Assembly (NCBI GenBank): GCA_964498785.1
Contig: CAZCJL010000054.1
Span: 1 to 46,456 of the forward strand
Direction of reading: 5' to 3'
Source: Mariaggregatimicrobium sp964498785
Lineage (GTDB): Bacteria; Zhuqueibacterota; Zhuqueibacteria; Thermofontimicrobiales; Thiofontviventaceae
Length of the DNA stretch: 46,456 nt
Positions 26,901 to 36,148 of the stretch are shown here, piece after piece; within the stretch, counting starts at the first letter, position 1, and each line of letters starts with the position of its first letter. Under the pieces are notes generated by a model that did no database searches, was not told the origin of the DNA, and saw only the letters and a program-made list of their open reading frames with translations. The translations under genes were made by a program, and so were the position numbers.

Positions 26901-27714
26901 GAACGTCGAGGTTGTGTTTAAAGGAGAGCGAAAAGAAATATATGCAAATCCGCAGCAATTTCCTTTTAAAATTGGTGATTATGTTATTGTTGAAGCAGAT
27001 AAAGGTGAAGATCTGGGAATCGTTAATCAGGTAGGCGCTATTTTATCAATCAAGAAAAAAGATGCAGAATTGAAACCCATTTTGCGGAAGCCAGATCAGA
27101 TGGATTTAAAAAAAGTACTGGAAAATCGTAAAAAAGAAAATGCAGCCTTTAAAGTATGCAAACAGAAAATTGAGAAACACGGCTTGATTATGAAATTGGT
27201 GGATGTGGAGTTTCAGTTTGATGGCAATAAAATTACTTTTTATTTTACTGCCGAGCGCCGTGTTGATTTTCGGGAACTGGTGAAAGAATTGGCTGCTGAA
27301 TATAAAGTCCGCATTGAGTTACGCCAAATTGGTGTCCGTGATGAGGCCCGGCGGATTGGGGGGTATGGCATTTGTGGAAGAAAATTGTGTTGCACCAGTT
27401 TTATCAAAGATTTTGAACCTATTACAACTCAATGCGCCAAAGAACAAAACCTGCCACTGAACCCGCAAAAACTTTCCGGCTTATGTAGCCGTTTAATGTG
27501 CTGTTTGTTGTTTGAACGGGATTACTATCAGGAAGCAATGAAAAGATATCCCGAAATTGATTCTATTATTGGAACCGATCGTGGGGAAGGCACTGTGGTA
27601 AAAGTGGATGTGTTTGCAGAAACCGTTACCCTGCGCTATGAAAATGATGAATATGTAACTATGATATTATCAGAATTGGGGAAATACTGTCATTGTGAAA
27701 ATTGTGGCGATTAG
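26893..27714 (+). CDS. ricT: PSP1 domain protein RicT/YaaT
   Basis: The 273-residue protein has the PSP1 C-terminal domain with RIGGYGICGRKLCCTSFIKDF and LSGLCSRLMCCLLFE. These hold the conserved Cys that carry [4Fe-4S] clusters in the RicAFT complex of Bacillus. RicT is involved in RNA processing control. The location next to holB and metG is a widely conserved arrangement in several phyla. GGAG in the overlap region serves as the ribosome binding site. Confidence 0.9.
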   Translation: MHKNVEVVFKGERKEIYANPQQFPFKIGDYVIVEADKGEDLGIVNQVGAILSIKKKDAELKPILRKPDQMDLKKVLENRKKENAAFKVCKQKIEKHGLIMKLVDVEFQFDGNKITFYFTAERRVDFRELVKELAAEYKVRIELRQIGVRDEARRIGGYGICGRKLCCTSFIKDFEPITTQCAKEQNLPLNPQKLSGLCSRLMCCLLFERDYYQEAMKRYPEIDSIIGTDRGEGTVVKVDVFAETVTLRYENDEYVTMILSELGKYCHCENCGD

Positions 27715-27756
27715 CAAAAATGAATTTTTAAATATCAAAATAAAAAGGGATTACAG

Positions 27757-29805
27757 GTGAAAGAAGCGAAAAGATTATTGGTCACAAGCGCTTTACCGTA
27801 CGCGAACGGAGGTATTCATTTAGGGCATTTAGCCGGAGCATACCTTCCGGCTGATATTTATGTACGATACCAACGAGCCCAAAAACGTGATGTAATTTAT
27901 ATGTGCGGTTCGGACGAACATGGCGTTCCCATTACGCTTGCCGCAGAAAAACAGGGAATCTCGCCGCAGGAAATTGTCGATAAATACCGAAAAATTCATA
28001 GAGAATCTTTTGCAAAATTCGGGATGAGTTTTGATAATTATTCCGGTACATCACAACCGCTGCATCATAAAATTTCGCAGGACTTTTTTCTGACACTTCA
28101 TAAAAAAGGGTATCTCAGTGAAAAAAAAATAGTACAGTTCTATTGTACACACTGTAAGCGGTTTCTGGCGGATCGTTATGTGGAAGGGGAGTGCCCCAAT
28201 TGCCATGCAGAAGGTGCGCGCGGGGATCAATGTGATAGTTGCGGTCGATCCCTTGATCAAATTCAATTGATCAATCCGTACTGTGCTACATGCGGAAATA
28301 AACCTGAAATTCGCGAAACCAGCCACTGGTTCATTAATTTGAAAAAATTTCAACCCAAAATCAAAACATGGCTGGATACCAAAACACACTGGAAAGATAA
28401 TGTGAAAAACTTCTGTTACGGCTGGTTGGAAACAGGTCTGGAAGACCGCGCCGTAACCCGTGATCTGAAATGGGGAGTGCCGGTTCCGTTAAAAGGCTAT
28501 GAAAACAAAGTGCTTTATGTCTGGTTTGATGCGCCGATTGGATATATATCAGCGACAGTGGAATGGGCAGAAAAAACCGGACAACCAGAAAAATGGCGTG
28601 AGTACTGGCAGAATGACGATACCCGGATGATTCATTTTATCGGTAAGGACAATATTGTTTTTCACGCGATCATCTGGCCGTTATTCTTAATGGGACATGG
28701 CGAGTATGTTTTACCTGCTGATATTCCGGCAAATGAATTTTTAAATCTGGAAGGCAATAAGCTGTCGACCAGTAAAAATTATGCGGTGTGGCTTGATGAT
28801 TATCTGCAAAAATTTCCGCCTGATCCGTTGCGCTACTGCCTGGCTGTAAATGCACCGGAGACAAAGGATTCGGATTTCTCATGGAAAGATTTTCAGGCAC
28901 GAAACAATAATGAACTGGCCGATATTTTAGGTAATTTTGTAAATCGCACATTAACATTTATCAAAAAGAATTTTGATGCAAATATACCGGAAGCAGGAGT
29001 GCTGGATAACCTCGATCGTGAAATGTTGTCGCGGTTGGAACAGGCTCCGAATAAAATTGGTCATAATTTGGAATCGTTCCATGTTCGCAAGGCAATGGCT
29101 GAATTTATGGAACTGGCACGCTTTGCAAATAAATATTTTAATGACCAGGAACCCTGGGTTACGAAAAAATCGAATATCAGCAAATGTACAACAACCATGA
29201 ATATATGCGCCCGGGTCTGTAAAGGGCTTGCTATCCTGATGCAACCGGTTCTGCCATTTACAGCAGAAAAATTATGGAACGTTTTGAATCTTGATGGTAA
29301 TGTGCTTGATCAAAAATGGTCGGATGCCGGAAAAGCAACGTTCGCTCCCGGACATCCCATCGGTGAAATCGAAATTCTTTTCTATAAAATTGAAGATGAC
29401 ATTATTGAGGCTGAAATAGATATACTCAAAAATGTTTCGGCGAAACAACAGGATGAAGATATGAACAAGAGTAATGAAAATATTTCATTTGATGATTTTA
29501 AAAAAATTGATTTAAGACTTGCAAAGGTATTGGAAGCTGAAAAAGTTGAAAAAACCGACAAATTAATGAAATTGAAAATTCAGATTGGCGACGAGACACG
29601 ACAGATTGTTGCCGGTATCGCGCAGCGCTACACACCGGAGCATATTGTCGGCAAATCGATTGTTGTTGTCGCGAATTTGGAACCAGCGAAAATTCGCGGA
29701 ATTGAATCAAATGGGATGTTGTTGGCAGCCCGAAGCGCAGATGGTGACGATCTGGCCGTGTTGACCATTGAGAAGGATTTTAAATCTGGCGTCAGGATTA
29801 GCTAA
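27757..29805 (+). CDS. metG: Methionyl-tRNA synthetase
   Basis: The 682-residue class I synthetase has HLGH in GGIHLGHLAG as the HIGH motif and KLSTS as the KMSKS equivalent. It has a full Cys zinc knuckle set (CTHC, CPNC, CDSC, CATC) and a C-terminal EMAP-like tRNA-binding domain (DFKKIDLRLAKVLEAEKVE). It charges tRNA-Met with methionine. The start is GTG at 27757 with an AAAAAGGGA site. The stop codon abuts the tatD ATG (1-base overlap), and it lies 42 bases after ricT. Confidence 0.97.
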   Translation: MKEAKRLLVTSALPYANGGIHLGHLAGAYLPADIYVRYQRAQKRDVIYMCGSDEHGVPITLAAEKQGISPQEIVDKYRKIHRESFAKFGMSFDNYSGTSQPLHHKISQDFFLTLHKKGYLSEKKIVQFYCTHCKRFLADRYVEGECPNCHAEGARGDQCDSCGRSLDQIQLINPYCATCGNKPEIRETSHWFINLKKFQPKIKTWLDTKTHWKDNVKNFCYGWLETGLEDRAVTRDLKWGVPVPLKGYENKVLYVWFDAPIGYISATVEWAEKTGQPEKWREYWQNDDTRMIHFIGKDNIVFHAIIWPLFLMGHGEYVLPADIPANEFLNLEGNKLSTSKNYAVWLDDYLQKFPPDPLRYCLAVNAPETKDSDFSWKDFQARNNNELADILGNFVNRTLTFIKKNFDANIPEAGVLDNLDREMLSRLEQAPNKIGHNLESFHVRKAMAEFMELARFANKYFNDQEPWVTKKSNISKCTTTMNICARVCKGLAILMQPVLPFTAEKLWNVLNLDGNVLDQKWSDAGKATFAPGHPIGEIEILFYKIEDDIIEAEIDILKNVSAKQQDEDMNKSNENISFDDFKKIDLRLAKVLEAEKVEKTDKLMKLKIQIGDETRQIVAGIAQRYTPEHIVGKSIVVVANLEPAKIRGIESNGMLLAARSADGDDLAVLTIEKDFKSGVRIS

Positions 29806-30572
29806 TGTATATTGATACTCATGCGCACTTAAATTTTTCCACGTTTGATAACGATCGTGCAGACACAATTCGCCGTGCCGAAAATGCAGATGTGCGGCGA
29901 ATTATCAATATCGGTATCGATATCAAAACGAGCCGGGAATCTGTTCGACTCGCGGAAAAATATGATTTAATATACGCGTCGGCCGGCATCCATCCGCATG
30001 ATTCCGAAAACGTAAAAAAATCTGATTGGGGCGAGTTGAAAAATTTGCTGAAACATCCGAAAGTAGTTGCACTTGGCGAAATTGGGCTAGATTTTTATCG
30101 GGATTACGCACCGCGGGATATTCAGCTTAATATATTATTACATCAATTGGATGTCGCTGTATCTGAACAGATTCCGATTATTGTCCATACTCGAAAGAGT
30201 TGGGACGATATGTACGATATTTTTGAACAGGATGAATATAAAGGAAAATTGTCCGGTGTATTTCATTGTTTCTCAGGAAATAAAGAAAACGCCCGAAAAG
30301 TGTTGAACTGGGGCTTTCACATTTCATTTACCGGCGTCGTAACATTTAAAAACGCCAGTGCCATTAAAGTCGCCAGTTATGTGCCCCTCGATCGATTGAT
30401 GTTGGAAACGGATTGCCCGTTCATGGCGCCGGTTCCTTTTCGGGGGAAACGGAGTGAACCGGCACATATTCCCTTGATTTCAGCGAAAATCGCTGAAGCG
30501 AAAGATATTTCCGAGAAAAAAGTATCTGAGCAAACAACTCAAAATGCTAAAAAATTATTTGGGATCGATTAA
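29805..30572 (+). CDS. tatD: TatD-family hydrolase
   Basis: The 255-residue protein has the TatD metal sites: DTHAHLNF, GEIGLDFYRDYAP, IIVHTRKSWDD, GVFHCFSG and LETDCPFMAPVPFRGKRSEP. It is a cytosolic metal-dependent nuclease or deoxyribonuclease of the amidohydrolase type; the family role in vivo is not fully settled. It overlaps the metG stop by one base, so the two are translationally coupled. Confidence 0.95.
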   Translation: MYIDTHAHLNFSTFDNDRADTIRRAENADVRRIINIGIDIKTSRESVRLAEKYDLIYASAGIHPHDSENVKKSDWGELKNLLKHPKVVALGEIGLDFYRDYAPRDIQLNILLHQLDVAVSEQIPIIVHTRKSWDDMYDIFEQDEYKGKLSGVFHCFSGNKENARKVLNWGFHISFTGVVTFKNASAIKVASYVPLDRLMLETDCPFMAPVPFRGKRSEPAHIPLISAKIAEAKDISEKKVSEQTTQNAKKLFGID

Positions 30573-30621
30573 TAGCAGCTCACATTTTTGCGGTGAAAAA
30601 GGCCGTATCTGGATTTAAAAT

Positions 30622-31410
30622 ATGTTTGATATATCACATCGCCCTAAAAAAAAATTAGGGCAAAATTTTTTAATAGACGAAAATATCATCAGAAAACTCG
30701 TAAATGCATTAAAGATGTCCTCTGAGGATTATGTTCTTGAAATCGGTTCCGGACACGGCGTTATTACCAACCACGTCGTTAGTGAAGTTCAAAAGATTGT
30801 GGCTGTTGAATTGGATCGGGTGTTAGCGAGTGAATTAAAGAGAAAATTTGCCAGGATAGAAAATTTTGAATTGATTGAAGATGATTTTCTGAAAATTCCA
30901 TTGAAAAATCTTTTCGGAAAACACCAGCAATGGAAAGTATTTGGTAATATTCCTTATCATTTAACAAGTCCTATAATATTTAAAATTATTGAACATCGAC
31001 AACACGTTAAATCATTAACATTAATGATTCAAAAAGAGGTTGCCCGACGCATTCAAGCGAAGCCGAATTCTAAACTATATGGAATTATATCGATCTATAG
31101 CCATCTGTATGCAGATGTAGAAATATTATTTGTCGTATCAAAAAATGTATTTTATCCCAAACCAAAGGTCGATTCTGCTGTTGTTCAATGGAACTTTTTA
31201 CCACAACCTCGATATTATATTGATAACAACCTGGTGTTAAAACAAATAATCCGGGCGATGTTCGGGATGCGTCGAAAAGTGCTTAGAAATTCGTTAAAAC
31301 CATTTTTGCATAATACGGCAAACATCCCGATCGATTTAACCAGAAGACCGGAACAATTAACTGTTGAAGAAATAGTTACATTAAGCAATTATATTTCAAA
31401 TGGAAACTAA
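30622..31410 (+). CDS. rsmA: 16S rRNA dimethyladenosine methyltransferase
   Basis: The 262-residue protein has KKKLGQNFLIDENII at the N-terminus, SAM-binding EIGSGHGVIT, and FGNIPYHLTSPI matching the catalytic NIPY motif. It matches RsmA/KsgA, which dimethylates two adjacent adenosines of 16S rRNA. The mgtE ATG starts 11 bases before its stop codon. Confidence 0.96.
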   Translation: MFDISHRPKKKLGQNFLIDENIIRKLVNALKMSSEDYVLEIGSGHGVITNHVVSEVQKIVAVELDRVLASELKRKFARIENFELIEDDFLKIPLKNLFGKHQQWKVFGNIPYHLTSPIIFKIIEHRQHVKSLTLMIQKEVARRIQAKPNSKLYGIISIYSHLYADVEILFVVSKNVFYPKPKVDSAVVQWNFLPQPRYYIDNNLVLKQIIRAMFGMRRKVLRNSLKPFLHNTANIPIDLTRRPEQLTVEEIVTLSNYISNGN

Positions 31411-32755
31411 AGACCTAAAAGAAATCGTTGAAAATATTTCTTTTTTAGCGTACGAAAAAGACAAAACAATGATCCGCAATCTTATTGTGGATTTACATCC
31501 GGCAGATCTTGCAGATATTATCAGTCATTTGAATGATGACTATCGGAGCTATATTTTCAATATGCTGGATGCGGAAATCGCTTCGGATGTAATGGCGGAA
31601 CTCGATGAAGTGTCTAAAATTGATCTTATCGAGGAGTTAAGCGAAGGCCGGCTTTCGGAAATTGTCGATGAAATGGATTCGGATGATGCCACGGATCTGG
31701 TTTCCGAGCTTCCGGAAGATCTCGCACAAAAGGTGCTCAGCAAAATCGATTTCCAGGATTCTGCCGAAGTGATAGAATTGCTCCGGCACGAGGAAGATAC
31801 TGCCGGCGGTATCATGGCAAAGGAATTCGTTGCCGTGAACCAGAACAGCACCGTGGATGAAGCGATCCAGAAAATCAGGCAAAAATCAGAAGAAGTCGAT
31901 TACATCTATTATGTGTTTGTGGTGGATGACGAAGATATGCTCGTGGGGATTGCCTCTTTAAAAGATATGATTCTTGCCCGCCCGAATACGCAAATTTCCG
32001 AAATAATGGATTGCGATGTTATCTCGGTGGATACTCAACTGGATCAGGAGGAAGTTGCAAATATCGCCCGTAAATACGATTTGGTATCAATCCCGGTGGT
32101 GGATAAAAGGGGAAAACTCGTCGGCAGGATTACGTTTGATGATCTTGCCGATGTTATGGAAGACGAGGCTTCCGAGGATATGCAGCGAATGGCAGGTATT
32201 GCAGATGATGAAGAATTTAGAGAAACTTCTGCTTTTCGAATTTTGCGGGTACGATTACCATGGCTGCTGGTTGGTTTCCTTGGCCAGTTAGTTTCTGCAT
32301 TAATATTGAAAAACTTCGAAGCGTCGATGAATCATATTATTGCTTCTGCTTTTTTTATACCCATTATCATGGCAATGGGAGGAAATGCCGGTATTCAATC
32401 ATCCACTATTATGGTAAGGGGGATGGCAACCGGTGAAATAAGTGTTTTTCACGTTGGTAAAAGAATTATGCGGGAGCTTTTTGTCGCGCTGTTAAATGGC
32501 TTAATATGTGGTGTTCTGATTCTAATTGTTATTTCGATTTGGTTTGGGCAAATCAATTTTGGCCTTATTTTGGCAGTTGCAATGATCACGGTTATTATAA
32601 ATGCATCGATGACCGGCGCTGTTGTTCCGATTATTTTAAAAAAGTTTGATGTCGATCCGGCAATAGCCACGGGGCCGTTCATCACTACTTCTAACGATAT
32701 ATTCGGCTTATTAATTTACTTTGCTTTGATCACCGTTTTTTTGCCGTGGATTTAG
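31400..32755 (+). CDS. mgtE: Magnesium transporter MgtE
   Basis: The 451-residue protein has an acidic N-domain with many DxxE repeats, two CBS domains (about residues 140-255; VDYIYYVFVVDDEDMLVGIASLKD and SIPVVDKRGKLVGRITFDD) and a five-helix membrane domain (about 285-450). MgtE channels import Mg2+ and are gated by intracellular Mg2+ through the N and CBS domains. The gene overlaps rsmA by 11 bases and precedes recO by 6. Confidence 0.96.
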   Translation: METKDLKEIVENISFLAYEKDKTMIRNLIVDLHPADLADIISHLNDDYRSYIFNMLDAEIASDVMAELDEVSKIDLIEELSEGRLSEIVDEMDSDDATDLVSELPEDLAQKVLSKIDFQDSAEVIELLRHEEDTAGGIMAKEFVAVNQNSTVDEAIQKIRQKSEEVDYIYYVFVVDDEDMLVGIASLKDMILARPNTQISEIMDCDVISVDTQLDQEEVANIARKYDLVSIPVVDKRGKLVGRITFDDLADVMEDEASEDMQRMAGIADDEEFRETSAFRILRVRLPWLLVGFLGQLVSALILKNFEASMNHIIASAFFIPIIMAMGGNAGIQSSTIMVRGMATGEISVFHVGKRIMRELFVALLNGLICGVLILIVISIWFGQINFGLILAVAMITVIINASMTGAVVPIILKKFDVDPAIATGPFITTSNDIFGLLIYFALITVFLPWI

Positions 32756-32761
32756 AATGCA

Positions 32762-33583
32762 ATGCCAATACAAAAGACCGAAGCGATTATTTTAAAAAGT
32801 ATGAAATTTAGAGAAACAAGTAAAATATTAACACTGTATACTAAAAAATACGGTACGATAAAAGTGATTGCCAAAGGCGCCCGCGGATTAAAGAGTCGGT
32901 TTTATGGCAGTCTCGAACCAATAAATTATATTTTAATCGTTTTCTATTATAAAGAAAAAAAAGATTTGTATCTCATAAGTCAGGCGGATATTTGTAATTA
33001 TTTCAAACAAATTAAAAATGATCTTGAAAAATATTCGCTGACATCCATTGTTTTTGAAATCATATTGCGTTCAGAATTTGCTGAAAATTCGAATCCTTTT
33101 TTATTTAATTCCGTGATTCAATTTTTAAAGTCACTGGATCAGGCGACGTCGCATTATGAAAATTATTTTTTCTGGTTTCTGTTAAAGTTTCTACAAACAC
33201 ATGGTTTTAAGCCGCGGTTTGATAGCTGCCTCCATTGTGGCGCCAGGCAATTCGAAAAAAATGATTTTTATTTTTCCATTAGCAAGGGAGGTCTTATTTG
33301 CCGGAAATGTAAAACAAGTGATATCTCTGGCACAATTTTATCCCACCCGACAATTTGTTATTTACAAACATTGCAGGATACAAACGACTATGGAATAGGC
33401 GGAATCGCTGATTCAAAACAGGCAATAAAACAAAGCGCTTATTTTCTGAATAAATTTATGAATTATCATATTGAAGGGTTGAGTAGCTTAAAATCGATGG
33501 ATTTCCTGAGTCATATTCGAATACAAGAAAATTTAAAAAATAATAATACCGAAAAAAATACAAATTCTGACAGCGGTGCTTAA
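32762..33583 (+). CDS. recO: DNA repair protein RecO
   Basis: The 273-residue protein has an N-terminal OB fold (KTEAIILKSMKFRETSKILTLYTKKYGTIKVIAKGARG) and a zinc finger formed by CLHCG and CRKC. RecO loads RecA onto SSB-coated single-stranded DNA with RecR. Its N-terminal motif and length fit the family. It is the last gene before glyQS in the housekeeping run. Confidence 0.9.
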   Translation: MPIQKTEAIILKSMKFRETSKILTLYTKKYGTIKVIAKGARGLKSRFYGSLEPINYILIVFYYKEKKDLYLISQADICNYFKQIKNDLEKYSLTSIVFEIILRSEFAENSNPFLFNSVIQFLKSLDQATSHYENYFFWFLLKFLQTHGFKPRFDSCLHCGARQFEKNDFYFSISKGGLICRKCKTSDISGTILSHPTICYLQTLQDTNDYGIGGIADSKQAIKQSAYFLNKFMNYHIEGLSSLKSMDFLSHIRIQENLKNNNTEKNTNSDSGA

Positions 33584-33625
33584 AGAGATCACTCACGTCT
33601 CAATTTTAACATGAGGAAAACTGTA

Positions 33626-34948
33626 ATGGCAAAGAAAAAGAATGATACGATTATGGACAAAATTGTCTCGTTGTGTAAACGGAAAGGTTATATTTTCCAA
33701 TCCAGCGAAATTTATGGTGGAATCACCAGTTGTTATGACTACGGCCCCCTGGGTATTGAAATGAAGAAAAATATTAAAGATTTTTGGTGGCATACAATGG
33801 TGCGAAGTCGTTCGGACGTCGAAGGGCTGGACGCCGCTATTTTGATGCATCCGCGGGTTTGGGAAGCATCGGGGCATGTGAGTACTTTTACCGATCCGCT
33901 GGTCGATTGTAAAAAATGTAAAAACCGGTTCCGGGCAGATCAGATTGAAACAACGGGTATTTGCCCGGATTGTGGCGGAGAGTTGACCGAAGAACGTCAA
34001 TTTAACCTGATGTTTAAAACATTTATGGGACCTGTGGAAAATGTAGCATCTGTTGTTTATTTAAGACCCGAAACAGCACAGGGTATTTATGTTAACTTTT
34101 TAAACGTTCAACAGGCAATGCGCCAGAAAATCCCGTTCGGAATTGCCCAAATCGGGAAAGCATTTCGGAACGAAATTACTCCCGGTAATTTCACGTTCCG
34201 AACACGAGAATTTGAACAAATGGAAATGCAATTCTTTGTAAAACCAGGCACAGACGCCGAATGGTTTGAGTACTGGAAAGAACAACGCATGAAATACTAC
34301 AAACATCTCGGTGTGGATACAAGTAAACTCCGATTTCATAAACATGCTGAAAATGAGCTGGCACATTATGCCGCGGCTGCTTTTGATATTGAGTATGAAT
34401 TTCCGTTTGGCACTCTTGAATTAGAGGGGATTCATAATCGCACGGATTTTGATTTAAGTCAACATAAAGAATACTCTGGAAAAGATTTGTCATATTTTGA
34501 TGAGGCGACTCGCGAACGATTTATTCCGTATATTATTGAGACATCTGCCGGAGTTGACCGAACATTATTAACCTGTCTGATCGATGCGTATGAAGAAGAA
34601 CAGTTGGAGAACGATTCACGGGTGGTCTTGCATTTAGCGCCGTATGTCGCACCAATAAAAGCGGGTGTGTTCCCTCTGGTAAAAAAGGATGGAATGCCGG
34701 AAATTGCGCAACAGGTTGTCGCCGATTTGCAAAAACATTACAATGTTTTCTATGATCAGGGCGGCGCCATCGGAAGACGCTATCGACGGATGGATGAAGT
34801 GGGAACGCCTTTTGGGATTACAGTGGATACACAAACTCTCGAAGATCAAACGGTCACTGTTCGTGAGCGCGACTCCATGGAACAGGTTCGGGTATCAATG
34901 GACAAATTAAAAGAATATCTTGATAATCAACTAAAATACCCGGAATAA
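33626..34948 (+). CDS. glyQS: Glycyl-tRNA synthetase (dimeric type)
   Basis: The 440-residue class II synthetase has GYIFQSSEIYGGITSCYDYGPLG at the N-terminus, the RFRADQIETTGICPDCGG zinc region, motif 2 QIGKAFRNEI..FTFRTREFEQME and the C-terminal VDRTLL with the anticodon-binding domain HLAPYVAPIKAGVFPL. This is the alpha2 type, distinct from the alpha2-beta2 GlyQ/GlyS enzyme of many proteobacteria. The ATG at 33626 is chosen because GAGGAAAA precedes it; the upstream ATG at 33611 overlaps that site. Confidence 0.96.
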   Translation: MAKKKNDTIMDKIVSLCKRKGYIFQSSEIYGGITSCYDYGPLGIEMKKNIKDFWWHTMVRSRSDVEGLDAAILMHPRVWEASGHVSTFTDPLVDCKKCKNRFRADQIETTGICPDCGGELTEERQFNLMFKTFMGPVENVASVVYLRPETAQGIYVNFLNVQQAMRQKIPFGIAQIGKAFRNEITPGNFTFRTREFEQMEMQFFVKPGTDAEWFEYWKEQRMKYYKHLGVDTSKLRFHKHAENELAHYAAAAFDIEYEFPFGTLELEGIHNRTDFDLSQHKEYSGKDLSYFDEATRERFIPYIIETSAGVDRTLLTCLIDAYEEEQLENDSRVVLHLAPYVAPIKAGVFPLVKKDGMPEIAQQVVADLQKHYNVFYDQGGAIGRRYRRMDEVGTPFGITVDTQTLEDQTVTVRERDSMEQVRVSMDKLKEYLDNQLKYPE

Positions 34949-35019
34949 TTTTAAACCGAATTTTATCGGACTAATTTATTGAAATCTCGTCATTATATAA
35001 CATTATGAGAAGGAGATAT

Positions 35020-35985
35020 ATGTTACGGAAATGTATGCTGGTTATGTTAGCGATCATTGCTGCGGATTGCAATGTAGGTTCTCAGCCGAACGCACCGGCT
35101 CGTTTGCATTTGTTCACTTCCAGTAATTTAACAGGTTATCTGGAACCTTGTGGGTGAGGTAGCCACCGGAGTGGTGGACTGGCTCGGCGAGCCACTTATA
35201 TTAACGAACAAACGTCCCGGCGGGATCACGTCCTTATTTTAGATAGCGGTGATTTTGTCGGTGGCACTGGTCCTTATAACGAATTGAAAACCAAATATCT
35301 GCTTAAGGGAATGGATCAAATGAAATATGACGCCATAAACCTCGGTGAACGAGATTTTCTGCATGGCGTGGATTTTTTGCTGAATCTTAAAAAAAAGCAT
35401 AATCTCCCGCTTATTTCAGCAAATGTCTATTATCCCGATTCAATAAAGTTGTTTACAGAGCCATTCATAATTAAAAAATTCAAATCAAAGAAACACGGAG
35501 ATATGGATGTTGGCAGCCTGACTGTGGGGGTTTTCGGAGTGATGATGAAACGAACAACATTGATTTATAAGAAAGAGGATCCCAGGCTGATCACCACAAA
35601 TCCCTATAAAGCGGCTGCGAAGATAGTTGAAGAATTAAAAGATAAGTGTGATGTAATCGTTGCGCTTGCTCACATGAACTCAGCTCAAATCAATAAATTA
35701 CTCGACAGAGTGAAAGGTCTCGATGTCGTTGTCGGCGGTCATGATTACATGCGCCGGGCGAATTCTGCGAATCCGGATAATGTGATGGTCGTTCAGGCAG
35801 GAACAAAAGGACAATATATCGGCGATATTAAATTGAATATCAATGGGATCAAAAAAGTCGTTTCAAACGATGGGCGCATTATGACATTGGGAAAAGATAT
35901 CAAAGATGATCCCGTATTCAGCAAAATCGTACAAGAATACAGACGTGAAAGCAATGAACAACGCTCGCCAAATACGAATCAATGA
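35020..35985 (+). CDS. Probable selenocysteine-containing metallophosphoesterase (5'-nucleotidase-like)
   Basis: Read as one frame with in-frame TGA (35155-35157) as Sec46, this gives a 321-residue protein. The N-terminus is a short signal-like segment after a GAAGGAGATAT site. The TGA falls in GYLEPCG-TGA-GSHRSGG, then LARRATYI. Family members (UshA-like metallophosphatases) carry a Cys there in an EPCGC motif followed by GGLARRA. Downstream are metal-site motifs LILDSGDF, NLGERDF and VVGGHD. A SECIS-like hairpin follows the TGA. Read normally, TGA would leave a 45-residue fragment, and the rest from a TTG at 35284 would lack the metal-binding N-terminus. A nonsense-mutated pseudogene is the main alternative. 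Other genes here do end with TGA, so TGA is not globally reassigned. Confidence 0.75.
35158..35194 (+). promoter_or_regulatory. Candidate bacterial SECIS element
   Basis: Two hairpins follow the in-frame TGA. CCACC-GGAGT-GGTGG spans 35163-35177, extended by three more pairs across a single-base bulge. TGGCTC-GGC-GAGCCA spans 35180-35194. The second has a G-starting 3-base loop 28 bases after the TGA, within the 16-37 base range usual for bacterial SECIS elements; the first loop begins 10 bases after the TGA. Confidence 0.55.
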
Positions 35986-36073
35986 TTTGTAAATGTACAA
36001 GTACGCGATTTGAAATAAGGCAAACATCCTGTAGAAAAAAATCTTGTTTTCGAAAAAACATGTAAGTGAAAAT

Positions 36074-36104
36074 AAAATGGGCAGTTCTGCTGCCCATTTT
36101 ATTA
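36074..36104 (+). terminator. Intrinsic terminator before the aminopeptidase gene
   Basis: AAAATGGGCAG (36074-36084) and CTGCCCATTTT (36090-36100) form an 11-bp perfect stem with a 5-base loop and a T-rich tail. It closes the metallophosphoesterase unit. Confidence 0.85.
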
Positions 36105-36148
36105 TCTCAGCTCAATTAATTTATTTATTTGAAAAATGAGGCTATTTG

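Noticed and set aside
35155..35157. Genome-wide reassignment of TGA to an amino acid
   Set aside because: Several clearly complete genes here end in TGA (for example the YdcF-like protein, the ABC ATPase and the VanX-like protein), so TGA works as a stop elsewhere.
35284..35985. A separate shorter gene starting at TTG 35284
   Set aside because: It would lack the signal-like N-terminus and first metal motif. The upstream frame is open with a strong ribosome binding site, and the TGA is the only barrier.
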